Positions 25,685-34,627 of a DNA stretch of 64,000 bases are shown here, piece after piece (position 1 is the stretch's first letter; each line of letters begins with the position of its first letter). The stretch is from Gammaproteobacteria bacterium (GTDB taxonomy: Bacteria > Pseudomonadota > Gammaproteobacteria > Steroidobacterales > Steroidobacteraceae), in NCBI GenBank assembly GCA_947469285.1, contig CANIOW010000015.1:1-64000 (forward strand). Direction: 5' to 3'. A model generated the notes under the pieces. That model saw only the letters and a program-made list of their open reading frames with translations. It searched no databases and was not told the origin of the DNA. The position numbers and the translations under genes were made by a program.

Positions 25685-26500
25685 ATGCCCGAACTGCCCG
25701 AAGTAGAAACCACCCGCCGCGGCATTGCACCAGCGCTGGAAGGCGCCACGCTCACCGCGGTGGTGGTGCGTGAGCGACGCCTGCGCTGGGCACTGCCGGC
25801 AGGCTTCGAGTCCGCCGTGCGCGGACAACACATCCAACACGTCGGTCGCCGCGCCAAATACCTGCTGTTCACTGGCCAAGGCGGCACCTTGCTCGCGCAC
25901 CTGGGCATGTCGGGCAGTTTTCGCGTGCTGCCACCCGGCACGCCCCTGCTTGCCCATGACCACGTGGACTTTTTAACCGACCGCGGTCAGCTGTTGCGCT
26001 TCAACGATCCACGCCGCTTCGGCAGCCTGCACTGGGTGACTGGAGCGGTAGCAGAGCACCCTTTGCTCAGGCACTTGGGGCCCGAACCGCTGTCTGCAGC
26101 CTTCACCACCGAATGGCTCTGGAACGCCTCGCGCTCCCGACGCATTGGAGTGAAGCCCTTTTTAATGAACCAGACCGTGGTGGTGGGCGTGGGCAACATC
26201 TACGCCAGCGAAGCGCTGTTCCGCGCCGGCATCAGTCCTACGCGGGCGGCCTGCCGGGTGAAGCGTCTGGAGATGGCGCGGCTGGTGGACTGTATCCGTG
26301 AAGTGCTCACCGAAGCCATTGAAGTGGGCGGCACCACACTGCGCGACTACGTCAACACCGAAGGCAAGCCCGGATATTTCCGCCAGCAGCTGTTTGTCTA
26401 CGAGCGTGCCGGCGAGCCCTGCCGCCGCTGCAGCGCCGTGGTACGCCAATGCGTCCAGGCCCAGCGCTCAACCTACTGGTGCCCGCATTGCCAGCGTTAG
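25685..26500 (+). CDS. mutM: Formamidopyrimidine-DNA glycosylase
   Basis: A 271-residue enzyme that excises 8-oxoguanine and formamidopyrimidines. The catalytic N-terminus MPELPEVETTRRGI supplies Pro2 and Glu3. A catalytic lysine lies in GRRAKYLL, the helix-two-turn-helix contains MNQTVVVGVGNIYASEALF (about 160-178), and the C-terminal zinc finger is C-x2-C-x16-C-x2-C. It completes, with mutY, the GO repair system in this window. Convergent with coaD, 22 bases apart. Confidence 0.98.
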   Translation: MPELPEVETTRRGIAPALEGATLTAVVVRERRLRWALPAGFESAVRGQHIQHVGRRAKYLLFTGQGGTLLAHLGMSGSFRVLPPGTPLLAHDHVDFLTDRGQLLRFNDPRRFGSLHWVTGAVAEHPLLRHLGPEPLSAAFTTEWLWNASRSRRIGVKPFLMNQTVVVGVGNIYASEALFRAGISPTRAACRVKRLEMARLVDCIREVLTEAIEVGGTTLRDYVNTEGKPGYFRQQLFVYERAGEPCRRCSAVVRQCVQAQRSTYWCPHCQR

Positions 26501-26522
26501 CGGCGCAGTAGCCGCTAGCCGT

Positions 26523-27020
26523 TCACACCAAGGCGCAACGCGCGCGCAATTCCGTGTTCACCAACGGATGCACAAACTGGCTGGTGTCGCCGTGCAGCAC
26601 GGCAATTTCGCGCACCAGCGTCGAGGAAATAAAACTGAATTGTTCCTGCGGTGTCAGGAACACTGTTTCCACTTCACGCGATAGATGCCGCGACATGTTG
26701 GCCAGCTGGAATTCGAATTCAAAATCCGACACCGCGCGCAGCCCGCGCATCACCACCCCACAGCCGTGTTCCAAGGCCACCTCGACCGTCAGGCCCTTGT
26801 AGCCGATCACTTCGACATTCTCGATCTTCAAGTCTGCAAACACGCTGCGCACCATCTCGACGCGTTTTTCCAGCGGAAACATCGGCGCCTTGTTGGTGTT
26901 GGCAGCAATAGCGACCACCACCCGATCAAAAATACCGGCAGCACGGCGCACCAGGTCGGTGTGGCCGTGAGTGATGGGATCGAAGGTGCCCGGATACAGG
27001 GCGTTGCGCTTGGTGTTCAT
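26523..27020 (-). CDS. coaD: Phosphopantetheine adenylyltransferase
   Basis: A 165-residue nucleotidyltransferase for the fourth step of coenzyme A synthesis. It has the HxGH motif in [18 protein letters not shown] (about 7-24), [16 protein letters not shown] (about 91-106) and the [10 protein letters not shown] signature (about 130-139). It lies 24 bases downstream of rsmD; rsmD-coaD is a widespread pairing. Confidence 0.97.
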   Translation of the reverse strand: MNTKRNALYPGTFDPITHGHTDLVRRAAGIFDRVVVAIAANTNKAPMFPLEKRVEMVRSVFADLKIENVEVIGYKGLTVEVALEHGCGVVMRGLRAVSDFEFEFQLANMSRHLSREVETVFLTPQEQFSFISSTLVREIAVLHGDTSQFVHPLVNTELRARCALV

Positions 27021-27044
27021 GGAGTGCTGTTCACGTGGCAGTGT

Positions 27045-27689
27045 TCATGTTGCGGTACTCATGTTTGTGGACGGGTCCCAACGCACGAGATAAAAGCCGA
27101 CTTCCCCGGCACGCCCTTCATGCCAAGGCATGAAGCCTGGCGGCAGAGATGGCGCTCCACGTGACGCGGCACGCTCGAGGTACACCCAACCGCCGGCGGC
27201 CAACCAGCCGCGGCTGGCGAGAAGTGTACACAACTCTGCTTCGCGGCCGTCAGCGAACGGAGGGTCGAGAAAGACGCCGTCGAACAAGGTGGCCCCACCC
27301 TGCAAATAGCGGTAGCCGTCAGTCTGGACGATGGCGGTGGCCGCCACGCAAGCCGGGCCCAGCGCCGTGACGGTGGCCCGCAACTGCGCGGTGACCGCGC
27401 CATTGCTTTCCACCAGCACCGCCGCCGCCGCGCCCCGCGACAGCGCTTCGAGCCCCAGCGCCCCGCTCCCGGCAAACAGATCCAGCACCCGCACCCCACT
27501 CCAGCGGCCCTGCAACCAGTTGAAGAGCGTTTCACGAATACGGTCCGGGGTTGGGCGCAGGCCCTCAGCGACCGGAAAAGCCAAGCGCCGCCCACGCCAG
27601 GCGCCGCCGATAATGCGCACCGACTGGCGTGCAGCGCCCTGTGTGGCGGTGGCGGGAACAGGCTTACTGGCAGGTTTTCTCACGGGCAT
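27045..27689 (-). CDS. rsmD: 16S rRNA (guanine966-N2)-methyltransferase RsmD
   Basis: A 214-residue SAM-dependent methyltransferase. It has RIIGGAWRGRRLAFP near the start, RPTPDRIRETLFNWL (about 45-59), the SAM motif VLDLFAGSGALGLEALSRGA (about 67-86) and the catalytic DPPF (about 142-145). ATG 27689 is chosen over the open frame to 27737 because the family begins there. It modifies G966 of small-subunit rRNA. Upstream of coaD in the usual order. Confidence 0.95.
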   Translation of the reverse strand: MPVRKPASKPVPATATQGAARQSVRIIGGAWRGRRLAFPVAEGLRPTPDRIRETLFNWLQGRWSGVRVLDLFAGSGALGLEALSRGAAAAVLVESNGAVTAQLRATVTALGPACVAATAIVQTDGYRYLQGGATLFDGVFLDPPFADGREAELCTLLASRGWLAAGGWVYLERAASRGAPSLPPGFMPWHEGRAGEVGFYLVRWDPSTNMSTAT

Positions 27690-27789
27690 CCTTAGCAGTC
27701 TGGCGGTTAGTGTCGCACCCGCGCCAGCGCTCGCCAATGCCCAGACGCCATCCTGAGTCTAAGCGACTCGCTCTGCGGTAAAATGTCGC

Positions 27790-29985
27790 ATGACTCCATC
27801 TATCCACCTGTTCCGTCGTGCCCGTTGGCTGCCCTGTGGCACAGCGGCCCTGTGCGCCGTGCTTGCGTCCACGGTCCGGGCGGAACTGCCGCCACCGACC
27901 CTGGAAGTCGACGAGATATTGGTCACCGCCCAAAAGCGCAGTGAGCGCCTGCAGGATGTCCCCATCTCCGTGGTCGCCCTTTCCGGCGAACACCTGCAGA
28001 GCCTGTTCGCCGCGGGTGACGATGTGCTCGCGCTGGCCACCCGGGTCCCCGGTCTCTACGCAGAATCGTCCAATGGCCGCGCCGCACCCCGCTTCTACCT
28101 GCGGGGCCTTGGCAACAGCGACTTCGACATCGCCGCCTCGCAACCGGTGTCGGTCATCATGGACGAGGTGGTGCTGGAGAATGTCGTGCTGAAAAGCACG
28201 CCGATCTTCGACCTCGAGCGGGTCGAAGTGCTCCGTGGTCCGCAGGGCACCTTATTCGGCCGCAACACCACCGCTGGCATCCTCAAGTTTGACACCCGCA
28301 AACCCAGCGACCCGCTGACTGCTCGCGCCACCGCCACCTATGGCCGTTTCAATACCGCCACCTTCGATGGCGGCATAGGGGGCGCGCTGGTGCCCGGCAA
28401 GCTAGCAGCCCGCGCCTCGCTGTTAGTACAGCATCGCGATCACTGGATTAACAACAGCTACACGCACCGCAATGACGTACTCGGCGGCCATGACGAAGTG
28501 GCGGCGCGCTTGCAACTGCTGCTCACGCCCACCGACGACCTGAGCGCCTTGCTCAATATCCATAGCCGTTCACTGGCTGGCACCGGCCCGGTGTTCCGGG
28601 CCAACATCCTCAGCGTCGGCAGCCACAATCTAAACAGCAACTATCAGCCAAAGACGGTGGCCTTCGACGGCGGCGGCAACAACCCACAGGTGTTTGACGG
28701 CTGGGGTAGCTCGGCGAAAGTGGACTATGACCTGGGCGCGCTCACACTCACCTCGGTGACCGCTTACGAGACGACGCACGGCCATTCCCGTGCCGATATT
28801 GATGGGGGTAACCAGTTCTTCGGCCCTGGCTTCATTCCGTTTCCTGCCGACACCACCGACAGCATCGAACACCTAGGCCAGTTCACCCAAGAATTCCGTC
28901 TCGCCAGTAACACCACTTCACCCTTCTCCTGGCAAGCGGGGGCCTACTACTTCGATGCCGCCGTGTTGGTCAAAACGGATCCGGGTTTTGCTGCGCCCAC
29001 CACGCTGCAGCACGACAATACCGCCTGGGCGGTGTTTGGCCAGGGCAGCTACCGGGTCAATGCAGCGCTCGTGCTGAATGCCGGCGCACGCTTTACCGAC
29101 GACCGCAAAACCATGCGCGTGGTCACTTCCCCCAACGCCCAACCCGCGGTTCAGGTGGCGGACCAGCAAGTCAGCTGGGATATCAGCGCGCTCTACACAC
29201 TGGCGCCGACGATCAACGTGTACGCCAAAGTGGCCCGTGGCTTTCGCGGCCCAACCATCCAAGGCCGCGACGTCGCGTTCTTCAGCCCGCCCTCGACCGC
29301 CACCTCCGAGACCGTGGTGTCTTATGAAGCGGGCATGAAGAGCCTGCTCTTTCAGCGCCGACTGCGCCTGAACGCGGCAGTGTTCGCCTACACGCTGCGC
29401 CACCCACAGTTCAGTGCCGTCGGCGGCGGTGGCAATGCCATTCAATTGCTGAATGCCAACCAAGGCCAAGCCTATGGCTTCGAACTAGACAGCGAGTGGG
29501 TGGCATCGGAAAACCTGCTGCTCACTTTGGGCTACAGCTACAACCACACCCAAATCAAAGACCGCGCGCTGGCCGTGGCGGTCTGCGCCCAGTGCACCGT
29601 CACTGACCCGTTGAACGGCAATGGCCGTGCGCTGATCAACGGCAACCCGTTTCCGCAGGCACCGCGCACCCTGTTCACTACCACGGCACGCTACAGTGTG
29701 CCGCTGGGAGCGGCGGGCGAATGGTTCGCCTACACCGACTGGAGCGTCCAAGGCGCCACCAACCTCTTCCTGTATGAATCGAAAGAATTCAATACCCGCG
29801 GCAACTTTGAGGGCGGATTGAAATTGGGCTATGCGCGCCGCAACGGCGCCTGGGAGGTCGCCCTATTCGCCCGCAACCTGACCAACGAGCGCAACCTGAA
29901 AGGTGGCATCGACTTCAACAACAATACCGGCTTCGTCAATGACCCGCGTATCGTTGGCGTGTCATTCAGTACCGCGCTGCGCTAG
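27790..29985 (+). CDS. TonB-dependent outer-membrane receptor
   Basis: A 731-residue outer-membrane protein with signal peptide (to about residue 32, TVRA). The TonB-box-like EVDEILVTAQKRSE is followed by the plug domain (about 50-165: RFYLRGLGNSDF, LERVEVLRGPQGTLFGRNTTAG) and a 22-strand barrel to the end (FARNLTNER, VGVSFSTALR). 'VTAQKR..LQDVPISV' is typical of the receptor family that is expanded in sphingomonads and steroid or plant-polymer degraders rather than of siderophore receptors. It is convergent with a homocysteine methyltransferase gene and close to an exported amidohydrolase gene, so import of an organic substrate is likely but not proven. Confidence 0.93.
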   Translation: MTPSIHLFRRARWLPCGTAALCAVLASTVRAELPPPTLEVDEILVTAQKRSERLQDVPISVVALSGEHLQSLFAAGDDVLALATRVPGLYAESSNGRAAPRFYLRGLGNSDFDIAASQPVSVIMDEVVLENVVLKSTPIFDLERVEVLRGPQGTLFGRNTTAGILKFDTRKPSDPLTARATATYGRFNTATFDGGIGGALVPGKLAARASLLVQHRDHWINNSYTHRNDVLGGHDEVAARLQLLLTPTDDLSALLNIHSRSLAGTGPVFRANILSVGSHNLNSNYQPKTVAFDGGGNNPQVFDGWGSSAKVDYDLGALTLTSVTAYETTHGHSRADIDGGNQFFGPGFIPFPADTTDSIEHLGQFTQEFRLASNTTSPFSWQAGAYYFDAAVLVKTDPGFAAPTTLQHDNTAWAVFGQGSYRVNAALVLNAGARFTDDRKTMRVVTSPNAQPAVQVADQQVSWDISALYTLAPTINVYAKVARGFRGPTIQGRDVAFFSPPSTATSETVVSYEAGMKSLLFQRRLRLNAAVFAYTLRHPQFSAVGGGGNAIQLLNANQGQAYGFELDSEWVASENLLLTLGYSYNHTQIKDRALAVAVCAQCTVTDPLNGNGRALINGNPFPQAPRTLFTTTARYSVPLGAAGEWFAYTDWSVQGATNLFLYESKEFNTRGNFEGGLKLGYARRNGAWEVALFARNLTNERNLKGGIDFNNNTGFVNDPRIVGVSFSTALR

Positions 29986-29987
29986 AC

Positions 29988-30015
29988 CGGCCATGCCGCA
30001 GGCGCGGCATGGCCG
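29988..30015. terminator. Bidirectional hairpin terminator
   Basis: A perfect 12-bp stem, CGGCCATGCCGC (29988-29999) and GCGGCATGGCCG (30004-30015), closes on loop AGGC three bases after the TonB receptor stop and just beyond the stop of the convergent methyltransferase gene. There is no U-run. Confidence 0.65.
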
Positions 30016-30029
30016 CACAGTTGGCCGCT

Positions 30030-30932
30030 TCAAGCTTCCCTAAGCGCCTGCTGCAACTTTTCGATATGCTCCGGCCCGATACCGCAGCATCCCCCCACGA
30101 TCGACGCGCCGCGGCGGACCCATTCACGCGCCCAGCGCAGATACCCAGCGGGGTCCAGATCGCTACGAATATCGCTGAGGTTTTCATTGGCGGCCGCTGC
30201 GGCGGTCATCGGCGGGAAAGCATTCGCATAAACCCCTACCCTTAGCTCAGCGTTACAGGCCGCGAGCGTTTCCACCGCCACCGAGACTGCCGCGCTCATC
30301 ACTTCAGGCTGACTGCAATTGAACAGCACCGCCGCCGCACCCAAGCGTGCCGCCGCACGCACCGCCTCGGCGACGCTCTCACCGGAGCGCAGACTGGGCG
30401 TGGCCCCATACGCGCCGTCATCCGACAGCGTGTAGGAAATCCAGAGCGGCTTGCCGTCAGCGCCAATCACTTCACGCAGAAGTTCTGCCTCGGCTATCGT
30501 ACTGAGGGTTTCACCCTGCCAGTGATCCACCCACGGGCGCAGCGCTTCGACCAACACCGCCAGCAGCGGGCGGGCAGCGGCGAGATCGAACAGGTCGGGC
30601 CGGTAAGAACCGCACACCGGCGGTAGCGAGCCCGCCACGCGGACCGTGTGTGGCGCGTGGTCGGCCGCTGCTCGTGCCAACTGGCCGGCGAGCGTGGCCA
30701 GCCGAGCCGCCTCCCTCGCATGGCGCTCGGCGCCAAGATGGAACGGCACCAGCGCGTAGCTGTTGGTCGTGATGACATCAGCGCCGGCCGCCACATAAGC
30801 CGCGTGCACACGCTGCACGTACTCTGGCGCTTCAATGAGGGCAAGCGCAGACCACTCCGGTTGACGAAATGGCGCGCCGAGGCGTTTCAATTCGCGACCG
30901 GTGCCGCCGTCAAGGATAGTCAGAGGGAACAT
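30030..30932 (-). CDS. Homocysteine S-methyltransferase family protein
   Basis: A 300-residue barrel enzyme. It begins with LDGGTGRELKRLG and has TNSYALVPFHLG, then the zinc-binding cysteines in FNCSQPEVM (about 204) and GGCCGIGPEHI (about 278-279). Family members (MmuM, BHMT, MHT) methylate homocysteine with S-methylmethionine, betaine or related donors. ATG 30932 is used because homology starts at MFPLTILDGGTG; the open frame continues upstream without conserved sequence. It follows the amidohydrolase gene by 68 bases on the same strand. The methyl donor cannot be assigned from sequence. Confidence 0.87.
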   Translation of the reverse strand: MFPLTILDGGTGRELKRLGAPFRQPEWSALALIEAPEYVQRVHAAYVAAGADVITTNSYALVPFHLGAERHAREAARLATLAGQLARAAADHAPHTVRVAGSLPPVCGSYRPDLFDLAAARPLLAVLVEALRPWVDHWQGETLSTIAEAELLREVIGADGKPLWISYTLSDDGAYGATPSLRSGESVAEAVRAAARLGAAAVLFNCSQPEVMSAAVSVAVETLAACNAELRVGVYANAFPPMTAAAAANENLSDIRSDLDPAGYLRWAREWVRRGASIVGGCCGIGPEHIEKLQQALREA

Positions 30933-31000
30933 ATCAGTCTCTACCGTGAGGCCAGCACCGAGCAGGCTGTTGATACCGGGTGGCGATGCTGGCGAAGCGG

Positions 31001-32314
31001 CTAATGGCTGCCCTTCACCCACTCACCCCCCTTGATGACGACCGCGACCCGCTCGAGCACGCGGATATCTTGTAGCGGATCGCCGTCGACGGCGATCAGG
31101 TCTGCATAGCCGCCCACCGCAATCACCCCCAACTCGCCCTCGCGCCCCAGCGCTTTGGCTGCATTGAGCGTGGCGGCCTGAATCGCCTGCAGCGGGGTCA
31201 TGCCCCATTGCACCATCTTGGCGAACTGTCGACCATTCGTGCCATGCGGATAGACGCCGGCATCGGAACCAAACACCATCGGCACGCCAGCGCGCACCGC
31301 TCGCTGGAACGTCTGGCGCTGTTGCAAGCCAATCGCTTTTTCCTTGTCGAGACTTTCCTGTTCAGTACCGTTGGCAGTGCCCGTGGCCAGAATGTAGTCG
31401 TCGTTATAGATGTCCATGGAAAACCAGGTCTGGTGTGCCACCGCCAGCTTCAAGGTGGCGTCGCTCGCGAGGCTGGCGTGTTCGATGGTGTCGATCCCGG
31501 CCAGGATCGCGGTACGGATACCCTCATCGCCGTGCGCGTGCGCTGCCACTTTCAGATGGAGCATGTGCGCCTCTTCAGCAATGGCTTGCATCTCTGCGAA
31601 GGTCAGCTGTTGCCCGCCCACGCTGTCACCCAACGAGAACACCCCACCGGTGGCGCAAATTTTAATCACTTGTGCGCCGTACTTGTGTAGCCAGCGCACC
31701 TTGGCGCGCGCTTCATCGGGAGAATTGATCACCGACGGCAGCGTTTTGTCGAACGACGGCGGCAGCGAATTATCGTCGCAGTGCCCGCCGGTCGCTCCTA
31801 TCGCCCAGGTCGCGGTGACCACACGGGGCCCCGGCACCCAGCCGTCATCGATGGCCTGGCGCAAGCCCACGTCCTGAAAGTCATTAGCACCGACGTTGCG
31901 TACGGTAGTAAAGCCTGCCTCCAACGTCACTTTGGCATTGGCAACCCCGACCGCCGACCAGAAACTGTCGGAGTAGCGCAGCCCGCGATAGCCACCTATT
32001 TCAGCCAGGCTGGTCAGGTGGACGTGCATGTCGATGAGACCGGGCAGCAAAGTGCGTTCACCCAGATCCACCACCCGGGCGTTGCTGGCCAGTGGTGCGG
32101 CGCCAAATGCGGCCACCGCCACAATGCGCCCGTCAGTGACCGTGACCAGCGGCCTGGCGATCACCGCTCCGGTACGGACATCGAGCATGCGCGCCGCGGT
32201 GTAGTACACCGTGCTGCTCGCCCCAGTGGCGGCCGCAACGCCTGCCCCAAGGTCTGCACCGGCGACCGCCGGCCAACCAAACGCAAGCGCTATACCAGCC
32301 AGTAGATGCCGCAT
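31001..32314 (-). CDS. Periplasmic amidohydrolase (imidazolonepropionase/Xaa-Pro dipeptidase-like)
   Basis: A 437-residue metal-dependent hydrolase with a Sec signal (WPAVAGA) and no lipobox, so it is probably soluble in the periplasm. The metal motif is HVH in LPGLIDMHVHLTS (about 94-106). YGAQVIKICATGGVFS supplies the bridging-lysine region, and AHAHGDEGI, DTIEHASL and FGSDAGVYPHGTNGRQF complete the set. It resembles the lipoprotein amidohydrolase at 12231-13598, including DIYNDDYI versus DIYNGDYI. It is read before the homocysteine methyltransferase gene. It could release amino acids from small peptides or cyclic amides imported by the neighbouring TonB receptor; this is inference. Confidence 0.86.
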   Translation of the reverse strand: MRHLLAGIALAFGWPAVAGADLGAGVAAATGASSTVYYTAARMLDVRTGAVIARPLVTVTDGRIVAVAAFGAAPLASNARVVDLGERTLLPGLIDMHVHLTSLAEIGGYRGLRYSDSFWSAVGVANAKVTLEAGFTTVRNVGANDFQDVGLRQAIDDGWVPGPRVVTATWAIGATGGHCDDNSLPPSFDKTLPSVINSPDEARAKVRWLHKYGAQVIKICATGGVFSLGDSVGGQQLTFAEMQAIAEEAHMLHLKVAAHAHGDEGIRTAILAGIDTIEHASLASDATLKLAVAHQTWFSMDIYNDDYILATGTANGTEQESLDKEKAIGLQQRQTFQRAVRAGVPMVFGSDAGVYPHGTNGRQFAKMVQWGMTPLQAIQAATLNAAKALGREGELGVIAVGGYADLIAVDGDPLQDIRVLERVAVVIKGGEWVKGSH

Positions 32315-32432
32315 GGGATTCCCCTTGTTGATGGCGAAGGACGGGAAGGCTCAGAATACAGTAGGCCGCCCACCCACAGTGCAGTGGACGGTCGCCGTTA
32401 TTCAATCCCGTCTGGCGAGGGAGTTTCCCAGC

Positions 32433-32921
32433 ATGCGCATACCCCTGCAGTTCGACGCCAGCCGCCATTTCAGCTCGCCCCTTGGTCCCATTTCCCTGTT
32501 TGCGCGCGACCACGCCATCGTGGCGCTAAAGATCGGCGGAGAACGCGCCCGCAACGTCGGGGCTGCCGCCATCCTGACCACCGCGCAGACCCAGCTGGAA
32601 CATTATTTCGCCGGCACCGCCACGGTGCTGGATTTTGCGGTAACGGCAGTCGGTACGGACTTTCAGCAGCGGGTCTGGGCAGAAATCGCCAAGCTCGGTT
32701 TTGGCCAGACCACCAGCTATGCGCAGCTTGCCCGGCAGCTCGGCACACCTCTGGCGAGCCGTGCGGTCGGCGGGGCGGTAGGCGCCAACCCGCTGCCGTT
32801 GGTCATTGGCTGCCACCGAGTGCTCGGCGCCTCCGGCAAGATCACCGGCTACAGTGGTGGCGAGGGGCTGCCAACCAAGCGTTGGCTCCTGCAGCTCGAA
32901 GGTATCGCGATTAAAGAATGA
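32433..32921 (+). CDS. ogt: Methylated-DNA--protein-cysteine methyltransferase
   Basis: A 162-residue suicide repair enzyme that removes O6-alkyl groups from guanine. It has FQQRVWAEIAKLGFGQTTSYAQLA (about 77-100), the ASRAVGGAVGANPLP helix and asparagine hinge, and the acceptor Cys127 in IGCHRV. The residue before the active-site Cys is Gly rather than the usual Pro (PCHRV), but Cys, His and Arg are kept. ATG 32433 gives the usual length. The symbol ogt is chosen because there is no Ada regulatory domain. Confidence 0.92.
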   Translation: MRIPLQFDASRHFSSPLGPISLFARDHAIVALKIGGERARNVGAAAILTTAQTQLEHYFAGTATVLDFAVTAVGTDFQQRVWAEIAKLGFGQTTSYAQLARQLGTPLASRAVGGAVGANPLPLVIGCHRVLGASGKITGYSGGEGLPTKRWLLQLEGIAIKE

Positions 32922-32975
32922 AGCGGGCGGCGGATACCAGCTCGGGCGGACGGTGGGATGCGTTACCATTCCGTG

Positions 32976-33938
32976 ATGAGCGCGACCGACCCCATCACCG
33001 GCAAGACAGCCGCAGCAACCGGCGGCCTACGCGGCTTTTTTCGTAAGCTCGGCGCGCGCATCGGCGGCGGCTTCCTCGGTGATCTGCTCGGCCGACAGAT
33101 TGACGCCGCCCTGCTGGAGGAACTGGAGTCGCGCCTCCTGACCGCCGATGTGGGCGTGGCCGCCACCCAAGCCTTGCTCGGGGACCTGCACCAGCAGGTG
33201 GCGCGCAAGGAACTCAAGGACGAGGCAGCGCTACTTCAGGCACTGCGTGTGCGCATGCTGGCGCTACTGAAAGGCAGCGCCAGGCCCCTCGTGCTCGACC
33301 CCACACGCCACCCCAACGTGGTGCTGGTCGTGGGCGTCAACGGCTCGGGTAAAACCACCACCATCGGCAAGCTGGCGCGTCGTTATGTCCGCGAAGGCCG
33401 CAAGGTGATGCTGGTCGCTGGCGACACCTTTCGCGCTGCTGCCGTCGAACAACTGCAAGCCTGGGCAGACCGCAACGATGTCCCGTGCGTCGCACAATCC
33501 ACCGGCGCGGACCCAGCTGCCGTGGTCTTCGATGGGCTGGCCGCTGCACAAGCGCGCCGCATGGATGTGCTGCTCGCCGACACGGCTGGCCGCCTGCATG
33601 TGCAAGCGCACCTCATGGAAGAGTTGAAAAAAATTAAACGGGTGCTCGGCAAAGCCGACCCCAGCGCGCCACATGAAGTGCTGCTGGTCTTAGATGGCAG
33701 CCAGGGCCAGAACGCACTGGCACAGGCGCGCACGTTTCATGCCGCGCTGGGTGTCACCGGGATTGTGCTGACCAAGCTCGACGGCTCAGCCAAAGGTGGC
33801 ATCCTGTTCGCCCTAGCTCAGGAGCTGGCACTACCGGTACGGTTCATCGGGCTTGGCGAGGCGGTCGACGATTTGGCGCCCTTCGACGCCGAAGCCTTTG
33901 TGGAGGGCCTGCTGGGCCTGGGAGGCACGACCCCATGA
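32976..33938 (+). CDS. ftsY: Signal recognition particle receptor FtsY
   Basis: A 320-residue NG-domain GTPase that docks SRP-ribosome complexes on the membrane. It has GVNGSGKTTTIGKLA (G1, about 120-134), DTFRAAAVEQL, DTAGR (G3), TKLDGSAKGG (G4) and FIGLGEAVDDLAPFD at the end. ATG 32976 is preferred; ATG 32958 would add six residues. The long acidic A domain of the E. coli protein (497 residues) is absent, as in many other bacteria. Its stop overlaps ftsE by ATGA, the classical ftsYEX arrangement. Confidence 0.97.
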   Translation: MSATDPITGKTAAATGGLRGFFRKLGARIGGGFLGDLLGRQIDAALLEELESRLLTADVGVAATQALLGDLHQQVARKELKDEAALLQALRVRMLALLKGSARPLVLDPTRHPNVVLVVGVNGSGKTTTIGKLARRYVREGRKVMLVAGDTFRAAAVEQLQAWADRNDVPCVAQSTGADPAAVVFDGLAAAQARRMDVLLADTAGRLHVQAHLMEELKKIKRVLGKADPSAPHEVLLVLDGSQGQNALAQARTFHAALGVTGIVLTKLDGSAKGGILFALAQELALPVRFIGLGEAVDDLAPFDAEAFVEGLLGLGGTTP

Positions 33939-34627
33939 TCCGCTTCGAAACGGTGACCAAGCGCTATGCGAACGGCCGCGAGGCCCTGGCCGCGGCCAGC
34001 TTTCACGTCAGCCCGGGCGAAATGGTGTTCCTGACCGGGCACAGTGGCGCTGGCAAAAGCACGCTACTGAAACTGGTGGCCGCCATCGAACGGCCCACCC
34101 GCGGCACCGTCATCATCAACCGGCAATCCGTGTCAGCTCTGTCACGCTCGGCGGTGGCTGCGTTCCGCCGCCGGATCGGCATGGTGTTCCAAGACCACAA
34201 ACTGCTGTATGACCGGCCCGTGTTCGACAACGTGGCCCTGCCACTGGTGGTTGATGGCGTCTCGCGGCGTGAAGTTGATAAACGCGTGCGCGCAGCACTG
34301 GATCAGGTCGGCCTACTCGGCCGCGAGACGGGTTTCCCGATGGAGTTGTCTACCGGCGAACAACAGCGGGTAGGCATCGCGCGCGCGGTGGTGTCCCGAC
34401 CCACCATCCTCATCGCCGACGAACCCACCGGCAATCTTGACCCCGACCTCGCGGTCGACGTGATGGCGATTTTCCAGCGCTTTAATGCGGTGGGGACCAC
34501 GGTGCTGATCGCCACGCACGACGTGCATCTCATCGAACGCTTCCCGGTGCGGCGTCTGCATCTCGGTCAAGGCCGGGTACTGCGCGATGAACCGGCTGCG
34601 GCGCTGGGAGACTCGCATGGCGGATGA
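33935..34627 (+). CDS. ftsE: Cell division ATP-binding protein FtsE
   Basis: A 230-residue ABC ATPase with Walker A GHSGAGKST (about 35-43), Q-loop VFQDHKLL, signature LSTGEQQRVGIARA (about 138-151), Walker B ILIADEPTGNLD and the switch His in IATHD. With FtsX it controls septal peptidoglycan hydrolases at the division site. Starts inside the ftsY stop (ATGA) and overlaps ftsX by 11 bases. Confidence 0.98.
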   Translation: MIRFETVTKRYANGREALAAASFHVSPGEMVFLTGHSGAGKSTLLKLVAAIERPTRGTVIINRQSVSALSRSAVAAFRRRIGMVFQDHKLLYDRPVFDNVALPLVVDGVSRREVDKRVRAALDQVGLLGRETGFPMELSTGEQQRVGIARAVVSRPTILIADEPTGNLDPDLAVDVMAIFQRFNAVGTTVLIATHDVHLIERFPVRRLHLGQGRVLRDEPAAALGDSHGG

